Assembly (NCBI GenBank): GCA_020632885.1
Contig: JACKEQ010000017.1
Coordinates: 1 to 64,000, forward strand
Source of the DNA: Alphaproteobacteria bacterium
GTDB taxonomy: Bacteria > Myxococcota_A > UBA796 > GCA-2862545
Length of the DNA stretch: 64,000 nucleotides
Reading direction: 5' to 3'
Positions 50,480 through 61,090 of this stretch are shown here, piece after piece (positions within the stretch are counted from its first letter, which is position 1; every line of letters starts with the position of its first letter). The notes under the pieces are model-generated. The model was not told the DNA's origin and ran no database searches. It saw only the letters and a program-made list of their open reading frames with translations. The translations under genes were made by a program, and so were the position numbers.

Positions 50480-53400
50480 TCACAGACAGTCGGAGATCTT
50501 CAGCACAGGGAAGTCGGGATAGAGGGCGTCCATCGTCGTGGTCACCTCGGTCGACAGCGGGATGCCCGACTGCTCCAGGTACGGCCCGAAGTCCCGCTGG
50601 TACGCGTGCGACAGCTCCAGGGCCCAGGCGCTCATGTAGCCCTCCCAGTCGTCGTCCGGCGATGCCGGTGGCTCCCACGCCTCGTAGGCCCGCTGCATCC
50701 CGTCCACGCCGAGGCTGTCGGTGATGTTCAGCCAGAGGTCCATCGCCACGAGGATGGAGTAGTCCGACGCCGTGCAGGTCCCGGAACAGCCGTTGAGAGG
50801 CCCCTCACACCGCGCGTCGATGCGATTCTGGCGACTGTAGCCGCGCCAGCCGTTGAGTGTGCTGTACCCGAAGACACGCGCCTGGGCCGCGAGGTGCGCG
50901 AGGTTGGGCTCGGCCTCCGTCCAGCTCGAGGGCGCCCCGGGGAACGCGTAGGGCGTCTTCAGCGTGCGGCTGTGGCCCATCTCGTGGCCATAGCCCCACA
51001 GACCCCGGAGCCGCTTCTTGTGGTCGGTGAGGTTCGTGCTCCACATCGGCGCGGTGCCGTCGGTCTCGAAGCCGTGCGCCAGGTACGCCGGGTTGCCCGA
51101 GTGCGCGCCGAGCCCGTCCTGCACGTCGAAGAAGAACTTCTCCGGCAACTGGTCGTCCCAGGTGTCGTCCGCGAACACCGTGGTCTCCTCGATGCGGTAG
51201 CGATGCAGCATCGTGAGGATGTCCGTGATGGAGTCCGTCGCGGCCGCGACCTCGTCCCGGTGGGCGAGGAAGAGCACCTGGCTCGACCTGAGCACGACGT
51301 ACGGCACCGCGGTGGCCGCGATCTCCGCCTGGAACGCGGTCTCGTCCGTGACCCCGAGCTCGAACGTCGGCAGGGGGAGCACGTTGTGCAGGGTGACCTC
51401 CACCTCCTCCTGGCCATCCCACCACGACGCGTGGTTCAGCAGGATCGGCCCGCCGAGTGGCGCGTTCAGCGTGCGCGTGCCGACGTTCAGCGTGGTGAAC
51501 GCACCGGCGCTCGGATGCCGCTGGATCACGTCGGGCGCGTTCCACCGCGTGTGCGGCATGATCATCCCGTTGGACCCGGCGATGAACGCGTGCAGGAAGC
51601 CGTCCGTGTCGGGCGTGTCGATGTCGATGCGCACCGTCTCGCCCGGAGCGGCGTAGTAGCCCGTGAAGCTGTACGCACTGTTGGGGTCGAACGGAACGGT
51701 GACCTTCACGGACACCCGCTGCTCCCCCGCACCCGGCTCGCCCGGGTAGGTGGACGCCGTCGCGATCGGCCCGTTCTGGTCGGGCCGGAGACCCTGGGTG
51801 ACGAAGAAGGACCCGTACAGCCGGATGTCCTCGGTGTCGTCCGCACCCCAGGTGTGCGCAGCCGCATCCGTGATGGCCGGCGCACCCAGGGCCTCCTCGA
51901 TCACGGCCTGTGCCTGGACAGCCGGATGGAAGCTCGGGAACCGCACGAAAGCGGTGGCGGACCGGTCGAGGATGCCGAGCGCCTTGCTGGTGTCGGCCGT
52001 CTCGATGCCCAGCGCGTCCCGTGCCGCCATGACGAGGGCGTCGGTGACGTTGTCGTAGTCCGGATCGAGGGCGCGCGAGGCGAAGCTGTCGCCGGTCTGC
52101 ATGCCGTCCGGGCTGTACTGGCTGCTCGCCATGCCCGCCTCCTCGAGCACGGCGTGCACGACGCTGTGCTCGGAGCCGATGGTCTTCGGGAAGGTCGACC
52201 CGATGGCGTTCGTCGCGTCGTCGATCACGATGCCGCCACCCGCGTGCAGGTGGTCGAGGTAGGTCTGCACGTCCTCCCAGGGCGTGTTCATCCGCACCGT
52301 GAGCGTGACGCCGGGGGCCGCGTCGACCCACGCCTGGACCTCCGCCAGGGTCGTCTCCACCCCGGAGATCCCGTCGATGCTCGCTCCGACCCGGCCACCC
52401 CCGCGGGTGGTGCCGACCGCGACGAGGATCTGGTCGCTGCGGTCGGGGCTGGTGAGGATCGGACGGGCCTGGGGCCCCCACACGGCGAGCCCGTTGGGCC
52501 GTCCGTTCGCGGTGAGCGTGCCGGTCTCGGCGCTCACGAGAGTGGGCTCCTCGAGCACGGGGACGGCCGCGAAGCGCTGCGCCGACGAGCCGTCACAGGG
52601 GGACCCCAGCAGGAGCCCACCGTCCGAAGCGTCGCTCCCCTCGGCGCACGAGCTGCAGTCCTGGAGCGCGAGACGCGCGTCGGGGTCGATCCCCGTGGGC
52701 GCGACGCTGGCACAGTCCGAGACGACCACGAGGCCGCCGGAGACGAGGTCGAGGCACGTCCCCGACGTGCCGGCCTCGAACGTGCCCGTCGCCTCGTGCC
52801 AGACCCAGTCCTGGCCGGCGCTCCCGTCGCAGTCCCGCTGGAGGACGATGGGCGCGGCGACCTGCCAGTCGAGGCAGGCGCCGGGCCGGCTGCCGGGCAG
52901 CAGGCGGAGGGTGTCGCCGTCGGTGAAGACGTCGGCCCAGCCCTGGTTCTGGAGGTAGCCGCCGCCTCCGGTGCTGTTGCACCAGCTGTCGTCGTCGCAG
53001 GCGTCCGGCACCCCGTCGCTGTCGGTGTCGATGGTGTCGTCGCCGCCCGGGCAGGCGTCCGCGCCGTCGCACACGCCGTCGTCGTCGAGGTCGGCCCCGG
53101 CGGACCCGATGCAGGCCGCGGGCTCGCAGAGGTCGGGGAAGCCGTCGCTGTCGGTGTCGATGGTGTCGTCGAAGCCCGCGCACGCGTCGTCGCTGTCGCA
53201 CACGCCGTCCCCGTCGTCGTCGTCGGGGGCCGCGTCGTCGGGACAGGGATCGACGTCCGCGCAGAGCCCGTCGCCATCGGCGTCGTCGTCGGGGTCGAGG
53301 GGACACGGGTCGCAGCCGTCGGGCACGGTGTCGAAGTCGCTGTCGACGAGGTCGTCGGACCCGGGGCAGAGGTCGCGCCAGTCGCAGCTCCCGTCGCCGT

Positions 53401-55863
53401 CGCTGTCGTCGAACGGGTCGTCGGGGCAGGGGTCCTTGGAGTCGCAGACGCCGTCCTGGTCGCGGTCCTCGATGTCGGCCGGGCAGCTGTCGCACCCGTC
53501 CGGGATGCCGTCCCCGTCCGTGTCGATCGTGTCGTCGAAGCCCGCGCACACGTCGCCGGAGTCGCAGTTCCCGTCCAGGTCGGAGTCGTCCGGATTGTCG
53601 GCCGGACAGGGATCGCAGCCGTCGGGCTTGCCGTCACCGTCGCTGTCGACGCTGTCGTCGGACCCCGGACAGACGTCCACGTCCCCGCAGACGCCGTCGC
53701 CGTCGGCGTCGTTGGCCGCGTCGTACGGGCAGGCGTCGACGGGGTCGCAGATGTCGTCGCGGTCGGTGTCGTCCTCGCCGTTCGGGCAGGCGTCGCAGGC
53801 GTCCGGGATGCCGTCGTCGTCGGTGTCGACCGTGTCGTCTCCACCGTCGCACACGTCGTCGGACTCGCACACCCCGTCGCCGTCGGAGTCGTCGGGGTCG
53901 TCGTCCGGACAGGGGTCGCAGGCGTTGGGCACACCGTCGTGGTCCCGGTCGTGGTCGTCGTCGCCGCCCGGACAGAGGTCGGCGGAGTCGCACGAGCCGT
54001 CGTCGTCGTGACGGTCGAGGGGACACGGGTCGAGGCAGTCGGGCACCCCGTCGGTGTCGGTGTCGAGCAGGTCGTCGTCACCGGGACACGCGTCGTCGGC
54101 GTCGCACACCGAGTCCCCGTCCGTGTCGTCCGGATTGTCGACGGGACACGGGTCGCAGGCGTCGGGCTGGTCGTCGCCGTCCGTGTCGAGGTGGTCGTCG
54201 CCCGCCGCGCAGATGTCGCTGGCGTCGCAGACCTCATCCGCGTCGCTGTCCGCGTCACCGGGGCAGAGCTCGCACCCCGTTCCGACCCACCAGCCGTCGA
54301 CCGTGGCGGGCTGGCCGCTCACGGAGCTCCTGGACCAGCAGTCGGTGCCGAACGCCCGCGTGCCCGTGTAGGTGATGCCCGTGTTGGCGTAGGTCCAGGT
54401 GACCGTCTGGCCCGCTGCGGTGGTCGACCACGAGCCCGTGCCGGTGCCGCCGTTCCCCGTGTGGATGTTGCCGTTGAGCTTGAACTGCACGGTCGTGCTG
54501 CCCTGGATGTGGGTGCCGTCGTCGAGGATCCAGTCGAAGTCGAACGGCATCGTCCAGTTGCACGTGTCGTTCGTCTCTCCGGGGGTCGCCCAGCCCCCGG
54601 TGGCGACGCTGCGGCTGTCGCACCAGGGCAGCGCATCGGCGTCGTCGTTGAGGGACGCATCGGTGCTGGCGGGGTGGAGGGAGCGGCTGGCGCCCACCGG
54701 GAGGGACGTCCAGGTGACGGCGTCGACCACGGTGGAGCCGACGAGCTCGAGGGTGCCGGAGGAGGGAAGGGTGAGCGTGGAGTCCAGATAGGCATCGGCC
54801 GTGAAGCCCGCCTCGACGGGCAGGACGTCGCGCCCGATCGCGGCGCGCCCGCCCGGACCGAGCTCGATGGCGGAGAGCGTCGCGGTGTCCACGGGGGACG
54901 CCCCGGTGCGCGTCTCCAGGGAGAGACCCTCCAGGGAGACCGTGCGGGACGAGGTGTTCACGATCTCGACGAACGGGCCGTTCGGCAGGGCGACGGGAGA
55001 TCGCAGGATCTCCACGATGGTGAGGTCGCCGGCCACGAGGCCGCTGGCGTCGACCTCCGCGATGTTCCCGTCGCAGTTCTCGTCCACGGCATTCCCGACG
55101 ATCTCGACGGCGTCGGGGTTCACGGCGGGGTCGCTGTCGTCGCAGTCGCCACCGCCATCGCCCACGGGCCCCCAGCCGTCCCCGTCCATGTCGTCGGAGG
55201 CGAGGAGGAAGGTGCGCAGCACGCTCGTGCCGCGCGCGGCCACCCAGGTGCCGTCGGTGGACACGGTGCGCCCGAAGGCCTCGTTGGCGGCCTGCCCGAC
55301 CACGGTGGCCTGGGCCAGCGGGCGTCCGTGTCGTCGACGGCGAGCACCGCCTGGCACGGGGTCACCTCGCAGTCGAGGGCCAGGTGCGAGGGCAGGCGCC
55401 TGCCGTCGGCGTCCCACGCGACGAGGCCGTGGTACCGACCGATCGTGCGGTCACCCTGGACCCAGAGGATGCCCTCCGTGGTCCAGGATGGCGTCTCCGC
55501 GGCCAGCAGATCCACGCGGACCTCCAGCCAGCCGTCGCCCTCCGGACGCTCGTGCACCGTGAAGCCCTGCTCGAGCCCCAGGTCCAGCTCGCGGTACCAG
55601 GCGTCGATCTGCGCACCCGGGAACACCGTGCGATCGGCCTCGCGGGTGGCCGAGGAGGCGGGGAAAGGCCGCAGGGCTCCGGTCCGTCCCCAGCCCGCGT
55701 GCACCAGCTCGAGATCCAGGTCGGGGTCGTCGATGGCGACGCCGTCGGGCTGCCAGCGGATCCGCCGGGGCTCGTCGGTGTGCGGGGGGAGGCCGGTGTC
55801 CGCGGGGGTCGGGGCGCTCTCGGGCGTGCAGCCGAGCAGCGCCAGGAGGACGGGCAGAGGCAT
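50480..55863 (-). CDS. Giant lipoprotein with M60-like peptidase, TSP3, ricin-like and lamin-tail-like domains; frameshifted
   Basis: The lipoprotein signal (MPLPVLLALLGC) lies at 55863 in one frame, the rest in another; a single lost base in a C run near 55318 joins them to a 1794-residue protein. N to C: beta domain, MopE-like DGDGWGPVGDGGGDCDDSD, lamin-tail-like domain (IVEILRS, FVEIVNTSSRTVSLEG), about 12 TSP3 units, a ricin-type trefoil (CLDWQVAAP, QDWVWHEATG), and an M60-type domain with TGYYAAPGETVRIDI and the zinc motif H-E-M-G-H (codons 50972-50986) plus downstream Glu. M60 enzymes cleave mucins and other O-glycoproteins. Surface-anchored. Confidence 0.85.
52985..54275 (-). repeat. 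Asp-rich TSP3 repeat block inside the M60 gene
   Basis: About 12 imperfect units of 30-36 residues, each of form DTDGDGVCDxxDxCPG.DD plus a second half, cover 430 codons. At DNA level this gives long runs of gtcgtc/gtcgcc spaced by cag and gcagg, which look like tandem repeats. They bind Ca ions in other proteins. Base composition is not foreign; the regularity is due to protein sequence. Confidence 0.85.
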
Positions 55864-55881
55864 GGGGGAGATCCTCGTGGG

Positions 55882-58800
55882 TCAGGGGATGAGGGGAGCG
55901 AGCACGGCGGCGGGGTCGACGCCGGCGGGGCAGGAGCCGGTCACGGCCAGGCCGGAGCCGCGCGTGCCGCGCTCGCGGACGGTCCGCCCCGCGACGAAGC
56001 CGTCGCCGAAGCTCGCGTAGACGGCGCCCGAGCCGAAGGTGCCGAAGCTGGCGCCCACCGGGATGCCGTCGACGGTGCCCGTGAACGTGTGGGCGCGCAG
56101 ATCGAGGGAGCCGGGGCCTGCTGCCGGGATCCGAGGAGCTCACGGGCGTACCGTCCTCCGAGGCCGTCGACCACCCAGGTCCAGGTCGTGCGGTCGTGGC
56201 GGAAGCCGAGCCAGCCCTCGACGGTGCACCTGGCCGCGGACGCGAGCTGGACGACCTCGTCGTCGGGGGGGGGCGACGTACGCGGTGGGGTCCTGGCGAC
56301 CCGCACCCGCGAGGTAGAAGGGCGACGGAACAGCGTGTTCACGGCGAAGGCCGGGAGCGAGCCCTCGAGCCACGCGCAGGCGGCGAGGGGGACCTGGTCG
56401 CACGCCGGGCTCTCAGGACCGTTCGGGGCGTCTGGGCGGGGTCGTAGAGCACCGTGGGCCCGGAGAGGGCATCCATGGCGAGGGCATCGGCGTCCCCGTC
56501 GCCGTCGAAGTCGGCCGTGACGGGCATCCCGAGCGCACGGCGTGCGCTGATCCGACGCTCCGCGAGGTCCGGTCCGGCCAGGAACAGGCCGCGGTCCGAC
56601 CCGACCAGCGCGAGGCCGTCGTGCTCCGCCGTCCGACCCGACCAGCGCGAGGCCGGTATCCCCAGACCCCAGGGTGCGTCGGGCGTGAACAGCTGTCCTC
56701 GGCGGGCACCCCGCCCTCCCACCAGTCGAGACGTCCCCGCGACGACCGCGAGGTCAGGCGTGCCGGCGAAGGTCTGGAGGTCCTTCGCGCGGGCTCGGGG
56801 TCGAGCACGACGGGGCGCGTCGAAGCCCGCGCCATTCCAGGCGAGCAGGGTGACCCCGTCGGGGCCCGCGACGAGCAGGTCGTCGCCGCGCTCGGCCACG
56901 TCGGTGGTGGGGACTGCCGTGAGGGCCGTCAGGGTGGGCGAACCGGGGAGCCCGTCGACGCGGAGCAGGCCGGCTTCGGTCGCCAGGAGCACGTCTGCAC
57001 CGAGCCGGACGCGGCTCACCGGCTGGGAGCCGAGCGCCTGCCAGGCCGAGAACGCGCCGGGTCCGGTACCCCAGGCGAGGTGGGCGCCGCTGCCCGTGCC
57101 GACCACGAGGTCGAGGAGGTCGTCGCCATCGAGGTCCGCGGCCGCCACGTCGAGGGGGGTGTCCGGCAGGGGCGCGGTCAGGCCACGGGTGGGCAGGAAC
57201 ACGCCGTACACGTTGCGCGCGAGGGCCACCCGGCGTCGGAGGCGACCAGGACGTCCGGATCGCCGTCCCCGTCCGCATCGGCCAGGGTGGCGGCGTCGCC
57301 GACAGGACCCAGGGAGGCGGAGGCCCACCGGGGGTTGCGGGGATCGAGGAGGACGTGCATGGAGCCCGCGGCCGTGATCCCCAGGACGTCGGTGTCCCCG
57401 TCGCCGTCGAGGTCCGCGGGGATGGCGCGCAGATAGCTCGTGTCCGAGCTGATCCGCCGGTGGGCGGGCCTCGGGCCACCCCGGCTGCCGCGCACGACGA
57501 GGATGCCGTGGGAGGTCGCCGCCAGGAGGTCGGGGGCGTCGTCCGTGTCCAGCTGGGCCGATGCGAGGTCGTAGAGCTGGGTCCGCGAGAGCAGCCGGAC
57601 GTTGGAGCCCTCCATGCCGGACCGCCAGCCGAGGCTCACGGTGCCGAACGCCAGGTCCGCGGCCGCGTCGGCATCCAGGTCGGTGGACGTCCACGCCCGC
57701 CCCGTGGCGAGGCGCTGTGGGTCGGCCAGCACGGCGTCCGGGAACGTGACGACCAGGTTCTCCCAGACCGTCACGAGGTCCAGATCGCCGTCCCCGTCGG
57801 TGTCCGCGAGGCCCGGCACATGGGAGGCGCCCTGGAAGCGCGAGGGGGTGAAGGTGCCGCCGTCGTTGTCGAGCAGGAACACGTAGCTCGAGCCGGTGAC
57901 GATGATCTCCGGGAACCCGTCGCCGTGCACGTCGGCGACGAGGAGACGCAACGGCCGCGGTCCGAAGCCCGGGAAGGTGGCGAAGTCGTGGAGCGTCTGG
58001 CGGGCGCCGAAGACCCCGTCGCCCTGCCCCGGGAACACCTCGACGGCCGTGTCGTGCACGAGCACCAGATCGGGCACGGTGTCCCCGTCGACGTCCCCGA
58101 GGTCGACGTACGCGCGTGTCGTCCCGGCCGGGAGGGTCCCGAGGAACCCGCTGTCGGTGAAGGTGCCGTGGTCGCCGAGCAGGACGTGCACGCCGTCCGC
58201 CTGGGCTGCGAGGATGTCCATGTCCCCGTCGCCGTCCGCATCCCGGACCTCGGCACCCCAGAACAGCAGCGTGCCGCCGACGGTCTGGGCGTCCCAGAGG
58301 TCCTCCTTGTCCCTGTCGTCGCAGACCCCGTCCCCGTCGGCGTCCCCGAGGTCCTGGTCGCCGTAGCAGGGGTCGAGGTCGTCGCAGACGCCGTCGCGGT
58401 CGGCGTCGCCGGTGGAGTCCTCGCCGAAGCAGGCGTCCACGGCGTCGCAGCGCTGATCGGCGTCCGCGTCGGGGCCTGCCGGGCAGGTGTCGAGGTCGTC
58501 GCAGAGCCCGTCGCCGTCGGTGTCGCCGGTGCTGTCGTCGCCGTCGCACAGGTCCTGGTCGCCGCAGACGCCGTCGTGGTCGTGGTCGAACGTGGTGGGG
58601 TCGCCGGTGCAGGCGACGGTGGGGTTCAGGAGCACCCGGACGTCCTTGAAGGTCCGGGTCACGAGCGCGTCCTGGTCGCCGTCGCCGTCGACGTCGCCGA
58701 GGGCGATCAACGCGTGGTTCCCCTGCGCGACGACCGTGTGGGTGGGGACCAGACCGACCTCGCTGCCGTGGACGAGGAGGGCGTTGGTGCCGCCGAGGAG

Positions 58801-59831
58801 GACGTCCGGCCACGAGTCGCCGTCGAGCTGTCCGCTCTCCACGAAGAGGAGGAACCGCTGACCGGTGGGGATGGGCACCGGGGTGGCAGGCAGGCCGCCG
58901 TCGTCGTCCGCGATCTGGAGGGTCCGGGGGAGGACCACGGTGGCGAGGTCCAGGTCGCCGTCGAGGTCCATGTCGAAGAGCGCCGCGTCGATGGCGCCGC
59001 TCCCGACCTGGGTACGGGTCCAGCTCGGGAGGCCGGGGTCCGTGAACAGGAAGGTCCCCTGCTCGCTCGGCAGGAGGAGGTCGGGCCAGGGGTTGCCGTT
59101 CGCGTCGAGCACCTGGAGCTGGTTGGCGCCGAAGTCGTCCGCGAGCAGGGTGGGGGGGAGGGGGGTGCCGTCGGGGTTGTCGGCGATCGAGAGGCCGCCC
59201 GCGTGACCCAGGACGATCTCGGGGAAGCCGTCGCCGGCGAGGTCCACCACGGCGAACGCGATGGAGTCCGCCCCGTCGGAGAGCCGCTCCAGCTCGGGCC
59301 ACTCGTTGGGTGCGGTCGCCAGGAGGTAGAACAGGTCGAAGGTGGTCGTGATGGCGAGGTCGGGGAGCCCGTCGTGGTTCAGGTCACCGACGGCGAGGGT
59401 GGGGGAGCCACTCGGGATGACGGGACCGACCGCGACGGGCGCGGCGAAGCCGTCCCCCGTGTTCTCCGCGAGCAGGAGGCCGTCGCTGAGCACGGCGTTG
59501 GCGTTGGTGTACCAGAGGATGTCGAGGTCGCCGTCGGCGTCCGTGTCGACCAGGAGCACGCCCATTCCGAGGTCCGGGTCCGCGATCGAGCCCACGTCCA
59601 CGGCGGGCCAGAGGGCGACCGTGTCGTCGCTGTCGCACACGCCGTCGCCATCGCTGTCGTCGGTCGCGTCGTCACCGAAGCAGAGCTCGACGTCGTCGCA
59701 GATGCCGTCCCGGTCCCAGTCGACGGCTCCGGGGTCGGAGGCGCACGGCGCCACACGGGCGGCCGTCGGGGAGCCGCGACGGGCGCTTCGGGCGAGCAAC
59801 CGATGAGGGCGAGGACGGCGATCGTGGACAT
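55882..59831 (-). pseudogene. FG-GAP/VCBS repeat lipoprotein with TSP3 repeats, frame broken by several indels
   Basis: ATG 59831 behind GGAG; signal MSTIAVLALIGC. The frame shifts near 59772 (before RVAPCASDPGAV), 57233 (DVLVASDAG to VALARNVYGVF), 56437, about 56320, about 56268 and about 56135; all lie in or next to G/C runs. Corrected, the gene encodes about 1317 residues: TSP3 repeats, many FG-GAP blades (AVGDLNHDGLPDLAI, DVDGDTVPDLVLVHD, DLDGDGDTDVLGI) and a C-terminal domain of the family found at 23185 and 47069 (GTRGSGLAVTGSCPAGVDP). The frame after 56339 stays open to the stop at 55882-55884. The clustering suggests sequence errors more than decay; a surface lipoprotein in either case. 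Confidence 0.75.
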
Positions 59832-59993
59832 CGCGACTCCGGGGGCAGGTGGACGGATCCATCCTGACCCGGCGTTCGCCCTGGGTCTGTCGTGGTTTGG
59901 TGGTCGCGGAGGGGTCTCGTGGACAGGTTCGTGCACACTCCGGGCAGGAACGGACACACGGCTTCACGTGGGGCAGGGGAGTACCATGGGCCG

Positions 59994-60416
59994 ATGGTCC
60001 TGCTCCTCGCCGCCTGCGTGCACCACGCCCCTGGAGGTCCCATGACGAAGTCCGGCACGTTCGACGTCCGCCTGGAGGCCGGGACGGGCACCGAGGTCAC
60101 GATGACCGTCGTGAACACCGGCCCCGACCGCGGGACGTTCTGCACGTACCACACGCCCTTCGAGGGCATCCGGAACGACATCTTCGTCGTGGAGCGAGAC
60201 GGCCGGGAGCTCGACTACCGCGGCATGATGGCCAAGCGGGCGCCGCCTGGACCCGAGGACTTCCGCACCGTCGCGGCGGGAGGGAGCGTGGGGCCCGTGA
60301 CGGTGGACCTGTCGCGGGGCTACGCGCTGGGCCCCGGGACCTGGTCGGTCCGCTACCGGGGCACCGGCATCTCCGGGCTCCCGGACTCCAACCCGGTGGA
60401 GCTCGTGGTCCCGTAG
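59994..60416 (+). CDS. Small lipoprotein with protease N-domain-like fold, 140 aa
   Basis: ATG 59994 gives the short signal MVLLLAAC; a longer upstream frame has no sense. The mature part has strands TFDVRLEAGTGTEVTMTVVN, FCTYHTPFEGI, IFVVERDGRELDYRGMMAKR, and GTWSVRYRG, which resemble the N-terminal beta-sandwich of bacterial M35-type and related metalloproteases (the same YRGxxxKRxxP pattern), but no catalytic part follows. It could be an inhibitor or a stand-alone binding domain. It is divergent from the FG-GAP gene (162 bases between starts) and convergent with the PDZ gene. Confidence 0.7.
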   Translation: MVLLLAACVHHAPGGPMTKSGTFDVRLEAGTGTEVTMTVVNTGPDRGTFCTYHTPFEGIRNDIFVVERDGRELDYRGMMAKRAPPGPEDFRTVAAGGSVGPVTVDLSRGYALGPGTWSVRYRGTGISGLPDSNPVELVVP

Positions 60417-60422
60417 GGCCCC

Positions 60423-61061
60423 TCAGGGGGCATCGGCTTCGTCGGAGGTCCCGCCCGGGGGCATCGCGGCGAACGGCGCGTCGAGGTCCAGCGTCAGGCT
60501 CATCGCCTCACCGCGCCTCGTCATGCGCAGCTCGAGGGCCTTCAGGCCCGTGTCGGCGCGGAGGGCATCGAACGCCGCCATCAACGTCTCCATGTCGGTC
60601 AGCTCCTGGCCGTTGATCGTGTGCACGATGTCGCCGTTGCGGATCCCGAGGCGATCCAGGGCGGAACCGCGCCGCACAGCGGAGACCCGGTAGCCGTCGA
60701 AGGCGTCGTCGGGACCCCGATGCAGGAGGAACCGGCCCATCTTCGAGAGCTCCTCGAGGTCGTGGCCCTGCATGATGGCCCGCAGGTTCTCGGGTCCGGT
60801 CCACTCGCCGGGCACGGCGGCGTCGTCCGCGGCTCCCCCGTCGGCGCCGCCCTTCGTGCGGGCTTCACGGCGCTCCCGCATCCGTTGCTCCAGGAGGGCG
60901 ATCCGCGCCTCGCGCTCCACCTCCGTCAGCGACGGCGTCTCGGCCTGCTCGGCCTCCAGCTCGCGGATCCGCGCGTGCGCAGCCTCGAGGTCGCGCTCCA
61001 GCGCCTCGATCCGCGCGCCGTCCGCACCCCCACACCCGACGAGAACCAGCAGTCCGAGCAT
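60423..61061 (-). CDS. PDZ-domain lipoprotein with coiled coil, 212 aa
   Basis: I choose ATG 61061, with GGAGG 6 bases upstream, although ATG 61094 overlaps the preceding stop (ATGA). Signal MLGLLVLVGC is followed by a coiled coil (RIEALERDLEAAHARIRELEA and REARIALLEQRMRERREA, residues 15-75) and a PDZ domain at about 130-205 (YRVSAVRRGSALDRLGIRNG, DIVHTINGQELTDMETLMAA, LKALELRMTRRG). The PDZ type resembles those of type II secretion protein C and periplasmic proteases, but no protease part is present. Likely periplasmic adaptor linked to the neighbouring macroglobulin-like protein. Confidence 0.8.
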   Translation of the reverse strand: MLGLLVLVGCGGADGARIEALERDLEAAHARIRELEAEQAETPSLTEVEREARIALLEQRMRERREARTKGGADGGAADDAAVPGEWTGPENLRAIMQGHDLEELSKMGRFLLHRGPDDAFDGYRVSAVRRGSALDRLGIRNGDIVHTINGQELTDMETLMAAFDALRADTGLKALELRMTRRGEAMSLTLDLDAPFAAMPPGGTSDEADAP

Positions 61062-61090
61062 CCGTGCCTCCGCTCGGACTCTACCAGCGC

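Noticed and set aside
52985..54275. Regular repeats resembling a CRISPR array or VNTR
   Set aside because: Repeat length and spacing follow codons of Asp-rich TSP3 units in an open reading frame; there are no identical repeats with unrelated spacers and no cas genes.
56758..56835. Further pair of compensating indels inside the FG-GAP gene
   Set aside because: The alternative reading PVVLDPEPAR looks natural, but the current frame also stays open and both ends agree; not enough to call.
59892..59993. N-terminal extension of the lipoprotein at 59994
   Set aside because: The upstream frame gives an Arg/His-rich, non-signal sequence, while ATG 59994 gives a clean lipoprotein signal.
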